A stretch of 64,000 nucleotides of DNA, taken from positions 20,060-84,059 of the forward strand of contig DASWRI010000055.1 in assembly GCA_036403235.1 (NCBI GenBank), written 5' to 3'. This DNA comes from JBGTFE01 sp036403235. GTDB taxonomy: Bacteria; Acidobacteriota; Blastocatellia; Pyrinomonadales; Pyrinomonadaceae. A program made the translations under genes and the position numbers. A model generated the notes under the pieces. That model saw nothing but the letters and a program-made list of their open reading frames with translations. It made no database searches and was not told where the DNA came from. Below are positions 40,371-49,023 of this stretch, one piece after another (the first letter of the stretch is position 1; each line of letters begins with the position of its first letter).

Positions 40371-41381
40371 ATGAGTTATCCCTCGACAGCAACAATTAAA
40401 AAACTTTCAATTCTTTCAGGAAATACTTGTGCTTTTCCGAATTGTCCAACGCCTTTGGTAGATGAGGAAAGTGGCATTATTACTGCACAAATGTGTCATA
40501 TCAAAGCAAAAAACGCGGGCGGTGCAAGATATGATGCTTCTCAAAGTAATCAAGAGAGAGATGCTTTTGAAAATTTGATTTTAATGTGTCCGATTCATCA
40601 CACAGTAATTGATGCTGACGTAGAATCATATACCGTAGAGCGATTGCATCAGCTAAAGAAAAATCACGAGTTAAGAGTATCTGTATCTAATGAGCCAGGA
40701 AATTTAGAGAAACTACTCGAAGATTATTTGCGCTCAATTATTGAAAAAGGCAATCTTAATTCCGATTCATCAAAAACGATTAAAGAGGAAAACTCCGCTT
40801 TGATGAAGGCTCAAAAACTAGCTCAAGAAAAAATGCATAATGAACGTCGGCAAGAATGGCTATATTCTTATGATGGTCTAGTAGATGGGATAAATTCGGT
40901 AATCGAGATTTTTTCTTTAATTAGTCAACGTATTTCCAACAATACTGAGATATTTACGACTCTTGGGATTGAATTGAATGATAAGGAAAAAAATTTCCTC
41001 TCTATTTATACTCGCAAATTTGGTAGTCAGATTGAATTAAAGGGTTATGAGGAATCTCATTCTTATAATAATAGATTAACGAATGTCAGTCTCCAGATTG
41101 TTTTATTTAAGAAAAAACCATCTCCACAGGCAGGATTTTTTTATACCGAAGCCATTACTGTTATTACATTAAAGCCTGACCTAGCGGTTGATGGACAAGT
41201 TGTTTGGAAAAACACAGAAAATAAATCAATGATTTTAAATGCCGAAGCCGTTTGTGAAAAAATGTTTGATTTGTTGATAAACCAAATAAGCAAAAAGGAA
41301 TCGTCTGAAAAAAAATTTCATAAAGAATCAGGAGAGATTGATTATAGTTATGAAAATCCTTTTAATAACGATTACTGGTGA
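40371..41381 (+). CDS. HNH nuclease with unknown C-terminal domain (third HNH)
   Basis: A 336-residue protein with an N-terminal HNH domain (residues 3-95): C20, C25, H43, N68, C73 and H77. The segment NAGGARYDASQ is identical to that of the second protein. The C-terminal part starts with a coiled-coil-like helix (about 110-160) and continues as an alpha/beta region with LQIVLFKKKPSPQAGFF and ITVITLKPDLAVDGQVVW. It is unrelated by eye to the C termini of the other two. It follows the second gene by 88 bases and converges on the XRE regulator. Confidence 0.8.
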   Translation: MSYPSTATIKKLSILSGNTCAFPNCPTPLVDEESGIITAQMCHIKAKNAGGARYDASQSNQERDAFENLILMCPIHHTVIDADVESYTVERLHQLKKNHELRVSVSNEPGNLEKLLEDYLRSIIEKGNLNSDSSKTIKEENSALMKAQKLAQEKMHNERRQEWLYSYDGLVDGINSVIEIFSLISQRISNNTEIFTTLGIELNDKEKNFLSIYTRKFGSQIELKGYEESHSYNNRLTNVSLQIVLFKKKPSPQAGFFYTEAITVITLKPDLAVDGQVVWKNTENKSMILNAEAVCEKMFDLLINQISKKESSEKKFHKESGEIDYSYENPFNNDYW

Positions 41382-41390
41382 TTTTACCTG

Positions 41391-41654
41391 TTATTTAGCA
41401 ATTTTATTTGGCAAGTTAATTTCATCATCAATCAATGCGTCAGTCGAAATTCCTGCAAGTCGAGCATAAGCAAGTAAAACAGGTAACGGTGGTTCTCTTG
41501 TTCCCAATTCAAAGGCTGAAATATAGTTTCGTGAAAAAGAATCTATGTAGCCAAGCCTGATAACCATTTCGCTTTGAGATAATCCTAGCTGTTCCCGAAT
41601 CCACAAAAGTTTCTCAGCCAATTTCTCAGGCTTCATTCTTTTAGCTTTGCCCAT
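41391..41654 (-). CDS. XRE-family helix-turn-helix regulator
   Basis: An 87-residue Cro/CI-type HTH protein: LLWIREQLGLSQSEMVIRLG followed by RNYISAFELGTREPPLPVLL and a short tail. I start at the second in-frame Met (41654), preceded by GAGG at a short distance. It converges on the HNH cluster with a nine-base gap. It could repress the HNH operon or other E2 genes. Confidence 0.78.
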   Translation of the reverse strand: MGKAKRMKPEKLAEKLLWIREQLGLSQSEMVIRLGYIDSFSRNYISAFELGTREPPLPVLLAYARLAGISTDALIDDEINLPNKIAK

Positions 41655-41859
41655 TGGAAACCTCCAATGGAAAAGCATTAATTTTATTCTTGCCTCTAGC
41701 TTTAATTAAAGCTAATATGGTTTTACTTACAACATCCGCCGAGAGGTTTTTAATTAACTCGTCGGCTCTCATTATGCCTAAACTGGATTTTCCTTTGGCA
41801 TTATGAAATTACAGGTTTAAGTTAAACTTTCCGAAACGAAAAAACAAGAAGAAGCAACA

Positions 41860-42228
41860 ATGGAAAATTCACTTTCGTGTCCTGTCTGTAATAATCTTTG
41901 CTCAACACAAGCTGCATCTTGTCCTAAATGTGGTCATCCCATTAATAAAATTAACCAAGCAGTTGAAAACATTACTCCAAGCCAAGCCCCACCAAGCCCT
42001 TCAACTACAGGAAGCGCCTTAAGAGTTGTCTTGTGGATATTTTTCGCAATCAGCCTTTTGTATGCCTTTGGGATAATCGGAATATTGAATGAAATGCCAT
42101 ATTCCGATGGCGGATATGCTGATACTGTAATCCTTAAAAACAAAATTGCTATCGCGTATCATATCGCTCCGCTAATTCTAATGATTATCGTGTTGGCAAT
42201 TACATATTCAGCGAAGGAACGACCATAA
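41860..42228 (+). CDS. Zinc-ribbon, two-pass membrane protein
   Basis: A 122-residue protein. The N-terminal zinc ribbon has CPVCNNLC and CPKCGHP. After a Pro/Ser linker, two hydrophobic segments follow: about residues 51-73 (VVLWIFFAISLLYAFGIIGI) and 97-117 (YHIAPLILMIIVLAI). Zinc-ribbon membrane proteins of this shape are common and uncharacterised. It is isolated between the XRE gene and the prim-pol gene. Confidence 0.65.
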   Translation: MENSLSCPVCNNLCSTQAASCPKCGHPINKINQAVENITPSQAPPSPSTTGSALRVVLWIFFAISLLYAFGIIGILNEMPYSDGGYADTVILKNKIAIAYHIAPLILMIIVLAITYSAKERP

Positions 42229-42365
42229 AATATAATATTCATACGTCGATTTATACAACATTGAAAAACCGCCAAAAATCCATTGTGCATTAAAAGAGCT
42301 AAGTTATTTAAAGCAAAGGGGATGGGGGTGCGCAACCTATCCAAAAATAATAGCTAAATAAAAGG

Positions 42366-43340
42366 TCATTTTCTCAAACCCATATTCTTTGAATTTCCAT
42401 ATCTGTTCCAAACGCTTTTTACAATTCTTTTAACTTCCGCTTCTGGCAAAGGATTGATTAAATTCTTGGTGTTTTTTGCCAGAAGAATTTCTAAAACTTG
42501 TTTTTCCGCAAAGCTATTTACCAACCCACACGCTTGTCTGTGTAGATATGTATTGCGCTCACCATCTTTAATCTGCTCAGTTAGAATCGTTGCTCCCGAC
42601 GCGCCAGAAGCACCAAAAATCTTAGATTTTTCCGCTGTCAATAATTCATAATTCAACCAGTTCGGAGCATCTTCGATTGGAGTATTTACGCCAAACCAAG
42701 AGTATTTCTTTCCGCTTTTATGATTGCTCGGAGGAACAATTATGTAATTTTCTTCGCCTCTTATGTCCAATCCTTTATCAATCAATGAGGTTGAGCCGTT
42801 AATCTGAATTTTAAGAGGATGCTTGAAATACAGATGTCTTCCGCCTGAGCCTGTCAGAGTTGTTAAAGTAGCCTCGCAATCGTAATTGTCTTTCAACTTC
42901 AACCTGTAAAAATCCTTAATTTCCTCAAATGAATGCTCGCCTCCGTGTTGAATATCAATATCCAGAACGAAAATGCCTGTCGTAATTCCTGTCAGTATTG
43001 CGATATTTGCATTCGGAAATGTCTTCCACCAATCTTTGATTTTGTCTTCGTCAATGGTTGCTTCCTTATGACCAAATCTCGTTCTCGGATGTTTGCCTTG
43101 TCGAAGACAATTTTTCCAGTCTTTACAGGAACATCTGACAAAACTTTTGTTGATAATTACGTTATGCAAAGGAAGAACAGGATAACCAATCTTCGCATAG
43201 TATAAAGCGTGATTTAATATCTCGTTCTCGGTAATTCTCACAATGCTTTTAGCGTTAAGAAACTCATCTTGTTCTGGAAGCTGTTGGCTAACTGAATCGA
43301 GTTTTGTGTAATGTGCATTATTGACTATATTTATCTTCAT
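42366..43340 (-). CDS. Bifunctional DNA primase/polymerase (prim-pol)
   Basis: A 324-residue protein of the prim-pol family used by satellites and plasmids. After the domain start LNHALYYAKIGYPVLPLHN comes a cysteine-containing insert (CSCKDWKNC). The catalytic Asp pair is in TGIFVLDIDIQHGG (near residue 127), with TGSGGRHLYFKHP and LDIRGEENYIIVPPSNHKSG completing the active-site shell. The C-terminal about 70 residues resemble a primase C-terminal helical domain. No fused helicase is present, so unwinding must come from the host. It likely starts E2 replication together with the gene at 43406. Confidence 0.86.
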   Translation of the reverse strand: MKINIVNNAHYTKLDSVSQQLPEQDEFLNAKSIVRITENEILNHALYYAKIGYPVLPLHNVIINKSFVRCSCKDWKNCLRQGKHPRTRFGHKEATIDEDKIKDWWKTFPNANIAILTGITTGIFVLDIDIQHGGEHSFEEIKDFYRLKLKDNYDCEATLTTLTGSGGRHLYFKHPLKIQINGSTSLIDKGLDIRGEENYIIVPPSNHKSGKKYSWFGVNTPIEDAPNWLNYELLTAEKSKIFGASGASGATILTEQIKDGERNTYLHRQACGLVNSFAEKQVLEILLAKNTKNLINPLPEAEVKRIVKSVWNRYGNSKNMGLRK

Positions 43341-43405
43341 TTTAAGCCTTATTTTGTATGTTTTTTATGAGTAAAATTCTAAAGATGCTAGAAATGTTCA
43401 GAGGA

Positions 43406-44218
43406 TTACTTACTTGTGGTTATAAGATGGTAATTTTTCACTCGGTTCATAGAATCCGATATTCCATCAATTACAGTTTCCTCATTTGAACAGTCTTCTT
43501 CATCATTGCTGATTACAAGGTTTTCAAAGTCAGCAATCATTTTCTCTTTATGTTGTTGTTCTGACCATTCTGCTTCCATTTTGTTTAATTTCTCTGTTGC
43601 GCTCTTTAACACCCATTCGCACGATTTAACTGGATTCTCACCAAGCTCAACATTCAATTCAAAAATCTTTTCAATTTTCGTCAAAATAGTTTTTCTAGCG
43701 CTCTGGATTCGACGAACAGGATGATATTTTTTAGCTTCTTCCGAAGGCTTATATTGCTCCTTCAGTTTTTCAATCGCCTTTTCCAAATTTTCTTCTAAAC
43801 TGGCTTCTGGATTCTGTTCATTGACCTTTGCCAGTTCGCCCAAAATTACGAACTCATATTTACTTTTGAAATATTCGTATTTGTCGTTCTCATTCGGTTT
43901 TCTTCCGCCTTTTTCAATTATCCGAATAATCTCGAAATTCTGAGCCGCTTGCCATTTCTCTAAAGCTCTGACCGAATAGCGAGCATTATCAATATTCTTT
44001 CTTGCCTGAGTCGCATTCTTCGGATAAAGATTTTGAGCCAGTTCAGCATTTGAAGCCTCAAATTTGATTTGCCCTTCACAGACTTTCAAAAAGGCTCTGA
44101 TTAGCTCACATTGAGCAGGCTTTAATCCAATCGCCTTCAAAAAATTAATAATGGCTTCAATAATTTTCGGAGTTAAGGTCAACTCGGTTTTCTCTTCTAT
44201 GGTTTCTGGTTCATTCAT
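43406..44218 (-). CDS. Helical hypothetical protein of the E2 replication module
   Basis: I do not recognise this 270-residue protein. Residues 10-110 look like a winged helix (LTPKIIEAIINFLKAIGLKP, ELAQNLYPKNATQARKNIDN), followed by long charged helices. It sits directly upstream of the prim-pol gene on the same strand with a 65-base gap, next to a dyad-rich non-coding region. An origin-binding or initiator role is plausible but unproven. Confidence 0.6.
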   Translation of the reverse strand: MNEPETIEEKTELTLTPKIIEAIINFLKAIGLKPAQCELIRAFLKVCEGQIKFEASNAELAQNLYPKNATQARKNIDNARYSVRALEKWQAAQNFEIIRIIEKGGRKPNENDKYEYFKSKYEFVILGELAKVNEQNPEASLEENLEKAIEKLKEQYKPSEEAKKYHPVRRIQSARKTILTKIEKIFELNVELGENPVKSCEWVLKSATEKLNKMEAEWSEQQHKEKMIADFENLVISNDEEDCSNEETVIDGISDSMNRVKNYHLITTSK

Positions 44219-44897
44219 AATTTATCCGTTTATCTTTATGCGTTAATCTGTTTGTATTTGGCGTTTTTAAAACTTTAAAGCCCGTTTTATCACAAATAGG
44301 ATGAAAGCCAAGCTATCAAAATGAAAAAGGTTTAAATCGCCTCTATCATTGATTCTCTCTTTAATTCCGTTTTTTAGATTTGCCTTGATTCACTTTTCAT
44401 ATTACACTTTTCTTTTTCATCGGTCAATACGCTAACTGTTGTGTTCTCAGGCACTTAAGGCATAAAAATAGAGCAGCGCCAAAAAGATGCTTTACTTTTT
44501 CGCCATCGAAGAATGACTAACTCAATTTTGAGAGGGTTTATTACCCCGAATCAAAAATTATCTTCATAAAATCTTTTCCTTTTAACCTGACAAAACGCAG
44601 ATTTATAGCAAGGCATTTAAGAACAATAACCGAATATTCAACCCAAAAATTTTAATATATCCGATGGTCGAATGTTAAGATGGTACGGGAGTTGGTAAAA
44701 GTAACAACAAACCGCCTAAGCCCTTAAAAAACTTGCACTTATCTCTGTATTGTTATATTTTATGAACTTAAAAATCGTTTGTCAACAACCTCTTTTTGCC
44801 CTAAATCTGGCTATTGACAAACGATTTTGTTAGTGATAGCAAAACAAAATATCCAGACAGTTTATGGTGCAACCTTGTAGTTTTGATTTCGTTTTCT
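44219..44897. other. 680-base non-coding region of E2, candidate origin
   Basis: No gene is visible and the sequence is AT-rich. The only strong structure is the 15-bp dyad at 44771-44828. Its place beside the putative initiator and prim-pol genes fits an origin of replication. Confidence 0.45.
44771..44828. repeat. 15-bp inverted repeat in E2 non-coding region
   Basis: AAAATCGTTTGTCAA (44771-44785) is the exact inverse complement of TTGACAAACGATTTT (44814-44828), 28 bases apart. Possible uses are an initiator site, an operator or an integrase accessory site. Confidence 0.7.
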
Positions 44898-46043
44898 TTA
44901 ATTGATAAATACCGATTCATTTAGCGAATCATCCGTTTGAATTTGGAAAGACTCAAGAATTGAAGATGCTTGAAAAAGAGTCTCTTCATTCGCAGTTAAA
45001 TATCGGTAAGTTGTTTGCGGTTGAGTATGTCCTAAGATTTTGCCGACTAGCTGAATTGGCATTTGTCCTTTTACGAGGCGAGTAGCTGCACTATGGCGTA
45101 GTGTATGCAGGGTTATGCCATCCATACTGCCTTGTTTGATTCCTGCTTCTTTACAAGCCGAAGCGAAAGACTTGCTAACATTATCAACAATCCCAAAAAC
45201 AAGCCCGTTTAAGTTTTTATCCGAGTTTTGCCAAAGTATTTGCAATTCACTGAAAAGCCGTGAAGTTATGGCAACCTGTCTGGTTTTCAAGGTTTTCGTA
45301 TTCTGTGCTTGAAAAGTAATCAGACGCTTTTCAAAATCAACGTCTTTCCATTGTAATTTTATGGTTTCGCCCTTTCTCGCGCCTGTATCCAAAAGAGAAA
45401 TTAATAAAGGTTTCAAATGCTCTCTTTGAGGATGTTCACAGGCAGAAAGCAATCTTTGCTCTTCGTCTAAAGTCAAAATTCTCTCACGTTGCCTTTCTGC
45501 CGATACTTCTATCAGGGATTCGCCCCGATTGAAAGGATTTTTAACAATCCAATCCTGCCTTAAAGCGATATTAAAAATGCGGCGCAAACAAGCCAGTTCA
45601 CGATTCACGGTTGTAATTGACCGCTGCTTTTTGTTAGGTTTCGGAGTTTTTAATCTCGTGGTTCGTAAGGTTAATAAATCTTCGTAACTGATTTCTCTGA
45701 CCTTACGATTGCCAAAATATGAGCAAAACATATCGACCATATTCTTTCTGCGTTTCCAGTCGCGTAATCCTGAAATTTTGCGGTCATTGAAATACTCAGG
45801 CTCGGTTGTATAGTGAGTTTGGTAATATTTCGCCAAATCATTAAAAGTTAATTTTGCCGAGTCTATTCCTTTTAAGCCTTCGTTTGCGATTTGATACAAA
45901 AGCGTTTTCAACAAATCTTTCGCTTCTGATTTAGTTTTAGCAGTTCGTTTTAGATTTCGTCTTTTGCCTTGATTGTCTTTAACCGTAACTCTCGCAATCC
46001 ACTTCCCTTTTGATTCGTAAATGTATCCACTTCTATCTTTCAT
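44898..46043 (-). CDS. Tyrosine recombinase (integrase) of E2
   Basis: A 381-residue integrase of a different lineage from that of E1. The N-terminal arm-binding domain begins MKDRSGYIYESKGKWIARVT; a core-binding domain spans about residues 65-170. Catalytic residues are R223 (LDTGARKGE), the Lys in NTKTLKTRQVAI, H313 and R316 (LHTLRHS), H339 (LGHTQ) and Y348 (TTYRYLT). The ATG at 46043 follows AAGGAAGG and is preferred over an in-frame start 12 codons earlier. The paired GGACAC repeats lie 18 bases upstream. It is at the tRNA-distal end of E2, unlike E1. Confidence 0.93.
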   Translation of the reverse strand: MKDRSGYIYESKGKWIARVTVKDNQGKRRNLKRTAKTKSEAKDLLKTLLYQIANEGLKGIDSAKLTFNDLAKYYQTHYTTEPEYFNDRKISGLRDWKRRKNMVDMFCSYFGNRKVREISYEDLLTLRTTRLKTPKPNKKQRSITTVNRELACLRRIFNIALRQDWIVKNPFNRGESLIEVSAERQRERILTLDEEQRLLSACEHPQREHLKPLLISLLDTGARKGETIKLQWKDVDFEKRLITFQAQNTKTLKTRQVAITSRLFSELQILWQNSDKNLNGLVFGIVDNVSKSFASACKEAGIKQGSMDGITLHTLRHSAATRLVKGQMPIQLVGKILGHTQPQTTYRYLTANEETLFQASSILESFQIQTDDSLNESVFIN

Positions 46044-46060
46044 TGTGTCCTTCCTTTTTT

Positions 46061-46082
46061 GAGGACACATTGAGGACACATT
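46061..46082 (+). repeat. Tandem 11-bp direct repeat, E2 right arm site
   Basis: GAGGACACATT twice in tandem, directly upstream of the integrase start and 67 bases from att copy 3. It resembles GGACACTTTCAA at the other end of E2. Binding here could also let the integrase control its own promoter. Confidence 0.62.
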
Positions 46083-46149
46083 GAAGTTAAAAGTTACCCA
46101 AACGGGATTCTGAAATGCCTGTTTTTATTGAAATAATTAGTCTCTCAGA

Positions 46150-46201
46150 GACTGAAAATCCGCGTGTCGGCAGTTCAATTCTGTCCCAAGCCACCATTTT
46201 T
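46150..46201 (+). repeat. att copy 3 (E2/E3 junction)
   Basis: 52 bases identical to copies 1 and 2, from the anticodon stem to five T residues after CCA. No 5' tRNA half. Confidence 0.92.
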
Positions 46202-46212
46202 TCAATAGTTTA

Positions 46213-46236
46213 GGGCTACTAGAAAGTAGCCCTTTT
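46213..46236. terminator. Hairpin at left end of E3
   Basis: GGGCTACT-AGAA-AGTAGCCC followed by TTTT. An equivalent hairpin at 57868-57888 follows att copy 4 in the same position. Confidence 0.8.
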
Positions 46237-46244
46237 CTCGTTTA

Positions 46245-46266
46245 GTGCAACATTGGTGCAACATTT
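46245..46266 (+). repeat. Tandem 11-bp direct repeat, E3 left arm site
   Basis: GTGCAACATTG then GTGCAACATTT, 43 bases inside att copy 3. A single unit, GTGCAACATTT, remains after att copy 4 (57900-57910). Confidence 0.6.
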
Positions 46267-46509
46267 TTATTTTCTTGTCTTTTTATACAAGAGATTTTCA
46301 AGTTTATCGGTTGCGCTTTGCTGCATGGAAGGCAAAACGTGCGAATAAGTGTCTAAAGTCAAAACAATTGTCGCATGTCCAAGTCTCTCTGAAACGACCT
46401 TCGGATTTTCGCCCTCAGCCAAAAGCAATGTAGCGCAGGAACGTCGTAAATCATACAGCCGGATGTTCTCGGATAGATTTGCATTTTTCAGAATTGGCTT
46501 AAAATGTCT
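46267..46509 (-). pseudogene. C-terminal remnant of an integrase
   Basis: About 80 codons encode the end of a tyrosine recombinase: ENIRLYDLRRSCATLLLAEG, then ERLGHATIVLTLDTYSHVLP, with stop at 46267-46269. It is close to the E1 integrase C terminus (IRLYDLRHSTATFLL, LDVYSHVLP). In-frame upstream sequence meets a stop at once, so the gene is truncated. The His after the catalytic Arg is replaced by Arg (DLRRS), further sign of decay. The nucleophilic Tyr context remains. Confidence 0.88.
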
Positions 46510-46545
46510 TCAATTTAGACTATTTCTTTATGACTAGCCGTCTAT

Positions 46546-49023
46546 TTACAGTAACGGACGGATTCTCATTGCTTTTTCAAGTTCGTTAAGCCTTCCGAGC
46601 GCAAGTTGCGTTCGCGGAGACTGCTCGCCTTGTGAGTTTTTCAAATCTTGATAGCTTTCCAATAAAAGCGGTTCGGCTTCGGCATAACGCTTTTGGATTG
46701 TTAGACATTCACCGAGCGCGCTGTTAGCCAGAGCTGTCCAGAAATGTCCTTTCGGCAGGGATTCGGTGCGAATTTTGACGGCTTCGCGCAGCAGTTTTTC
46801 GCCTTCGACTGTTTGTCCGGTTTTTGTCAGACTCAATCCTTTGATAATCAACGCGGTCGGGTAATGGTCATAATGTGTTCCGAAACTTTCTTCGTAAATC
46901 TTTAAAGTTTCATCAGCTTTGCCGATTGCTTCCGAAAATCTTGCTTGCCCGTAAAGCGAAATTGCCTGATTGCGAAGATTATCGCCGAGCCATAAATTCG
47001 TTGGCGAAAGAAAGCGACGAAAAAGCGTTTCGGCTTCTTTCAGATATGCGTCGGCTTCGTTAAAATTGCCCTTTTCGGTGAGAAATCCGCCTAGAATGGT
47101 TAAAGAAAAACCATAACTCGGCGAATCTGTTTCGTTTCGCAGGCGATATTCTTCAACGGCTTCGCGGGCAGTTTGCAAGGCTTCGTCAAATCTGCCCTGG
47201 TCGGCTAAAACGGAAGCCAGAGTGCTTCGCGTCGTCGCCACCGAGTTAAAGGCTTCGCCCGAAAGCTGTGGAATTAAGGTTAAAGTTTCGCGAAAAAGCG
47301 TTTCGGCTTCGCGTGAATCGCCCTGCGTCCGCCGCAGATAGGCGAATTGATTGAGCGCATCGGCTAAAATTTCCGTCTTAATATTGCCTTTTTCATGTTC
47401 ATATCGCATCATCGGCAGAAATTGTCGATACGTTTTTTCCGCTTCTTCTGTCTCGCCCTTGTCAAAAAGCAGGCTTGCCCACATTATCGAACCGGCAATC
47501 ATTTTCGGATGAGTTTCGCCGTAAAGCCCTTTGAGCAAAAGGACATACTGCTCAAGATGTTTTCGCGCTTCTTGATATCTGCCTTGCCCGAAATAACTTG
47601 CAGCGACGGCGCGTTCAAGTTCGGCTTTGACTTCCGGCTGACTATTGAATTCGCCGTTATCGAGCCTTCGCGCGGCTTCATCCAAAACTTCGTTGACGGT
47701 CGTTTCCCGCCCATTTTTCCGCAACGAACTCAAAATCGGATTTGCGTATTCCAGCGTTTGTTCGAGAAAAGCGTTGATGCTTTCCGCCTTTTCTTTTTCG
47801 CGCCGCGCCTGCTGCGCCTGCCAAAGACTCGTTACGATTCCGCCGATTAAACTCAGCAAAATCAAGCTCGCCGCCAAGACTCCGACTTTGTGGCGTTTGA
47901 TAAATTTTCCGGCGCGGTAACGAAAAGTTGCCGGGCGCGCCGAAACGGGCAAACCTTTCAAATATCTCTCAATGTCGTCGGCAAAGGCTTCAACCGATTT
48001 ATAACGCCGCGCCGGTTCTTTTCGCAAAGCCGTCAAAACGATATTATCCAAATCGCCTTTTAATTGCGAATTTCGCAGTTTGGAATTTTGATTTGCCGAA
48101 GGCAGAGGCGGATGAAATTCCGTAATGGTTTTGATGATTTCGTCAAGACTTTTGTCTTCAAAACGAAACGGTCGCTCGCCCGTCAGCAATTCATACAAAA
48201 CAACGCCTAAACTGTAAATATCCGAAGCGGTCGTAATCGCTTCGTTTTTCAACTGTTCGGGCGAAGCGTATGCGGGCGTGAGCGCGTGAAAAGCCGTTTG
48301 AGCTTGCGCCGCGTCGTTTGTTAAATTTTCGTCGAGAAGTTTTGCCAGACCGAAATCGAGAAGTTTCGGCTCGGATTCGCCGTTAACGAGAATATTGTTC
48401 GGCTTTAAATCACGATGCACTATCAGATTCCGGTGCGCGTAAGCTACTGCCGAGCAGATTTTTAGAAATAATTTCAATATTTCATCAAGATTTAACTTCT
48501 CTCGCTCGACAAATTTCGTAACGACTTCGCCCTCAACAAATTCCATTGCCAGAAACGGCAAGCCGTCTTCGGAAACGCCGCCGTCGAGCAGTTTGGTGAT
48601 ATTCGGATGATTTAGAGAAGCGAGAATCTGGCGTTCGCGTTTAAAGCGATTAACGAGTTCGCTCTCGGCAATCGTTTGGCGCACGATTTTTATAGCTACC
48701 TGCTGCTCGAATTCGCCGTCGATTCTTTCGGCGAGAAAAACCGCGCCCATTCCGCCCGCGCCGATTTCGCGGATGATTTTGTAATTTCCGAAATGCTTTT
48801 GCGTGTGATTCGCGCCGTTCGTGAAAATTTTACTGACTTGAAAAGCCGGCGTTTCGATAAAATCTTCGATTTCTTCGTGCGACACGAGCAAAGATTGGAT
48901 TTCTTCGCGCAAGACGAAATTATTTTGACAAATTTCGTCTAAAAATTTCGCGCGTGATTTTGCGTCTTTCTCCAAAACTGCTAGAAAGATTTCCTTGATG
49001 TTTTGCCAATCAACTTCAGTCAT
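46546..49023 (-). CDS. Membrane Ser/Thr protein kinase with TPR repeats
   Basis: An 825-residue PknB-like receptor kinase. The kinase domain spans about residues 81-350: glycine loop REIGAGGMGAVFLAE, catalytic loop VHRDLKPNNILV, DFG in LLDFGLAKLL, and activation-segment end TPAYASPEQ. All key residues are present. One membrane helix lies near 378-400 (VGVLAASLILLSLIGGIVTS) and TPR repeats fill about 440-800. The gene overlaps the ECF sigma gene by eight bases, an association well known in Acidobacteria and Planctomycetes. It may sense an envelope signal and control the linked sigma factor. Confidence 0.92.
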   Translation of the reverse strand: MTEVDWQNIKEIFLAVLEKDAKSRAKFLDEICQNNFVLREEIQSLLVSHEEIEDFIETPAFQVSKIFTNGANHTQKHFGNYKIIREIGAGGMGAVFLAERIDGEFEQQVAIKIVRQTIAESELVNRFKRERQILASLNHPNITKLLDGGVSEDGLPFLAMEFVEGEVVTKFVEREKLNLDEILKLFLKICSAVAYAHRNLIVHRDLKPNNILVNGESEPKLLDFGLAKLLDENLTNDAAQAQTAFHALTPAYASPEQLKNEAITTASDIYSLGVVLYELLTGERPFRFEDKSLDEIIKTITEFHPPLPSANQNSKLRNSQLKGDLDNIVLTALRKEPARRYKSVEAFADDIERYLKGLPVSARPATFRYRAGKFIKRHKVGVLAASLILLSLIGGIVTSLWQAQQARREKEKAESINAFLEQTLEYANPILSSLRKNGRETTVNEVLDEAARRLDNGEFNSQPEVKAELERAVAASYFGQGRYQEARKHLEQYVLLLKGLYGETHPKMIAGSIMWASLLFDKGETEEAEKTYRQFLPMMRYEHEKGNIKTEILADALNQFAYLRRTQGDSREAETLFRETLTLIPQLSGEAFNSVATTRSTLASVLADQGRFDEALQTAREAVEEYRLRNETDSPSYGFSLTILGGFLTEKGNFNEADAYLKEAETLFRRFLSPTNLWLGDNLRNQAISLYGQARFSEAIGKADETLKIYEESFGTHYDHYPTALIIKGLSLTKTGQTVEGEKLLREAVKIRTESLPKGHFWTALANSALGECLTIQKRYAEAEPLLLESYQDLKNSQGEQSPRTQLALGRLNELEKAMRIRPLL

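Larger units (their letters stand above)
36195..46201. mobile_element. Integrative element E2 in tandem after E1
   Basis: About 10 kb between att copies 2 and 3. Order: SWIM protein, divergent HTH protein coupled to three HNH genes, XRE regulator, zinc-ribbon membrane protein, prim-pol, helical replication-module gene, non-coding dyad region and an integrase at the end far from the tRNA. Related GGACAC direct repeats lie just inside both ends (36287 and 46061), tying the ends together. AT-rich like E1 and without virion genes. Confidence 0.85.

Noticed and set aside
36996..41381. CBASS system based on Cap5-like HNH domains
   Set aside because: No CD-NTase cyclase, no SAVED domain and no Cap2/Cap3-type genes are visible, so the label would be unsupported.
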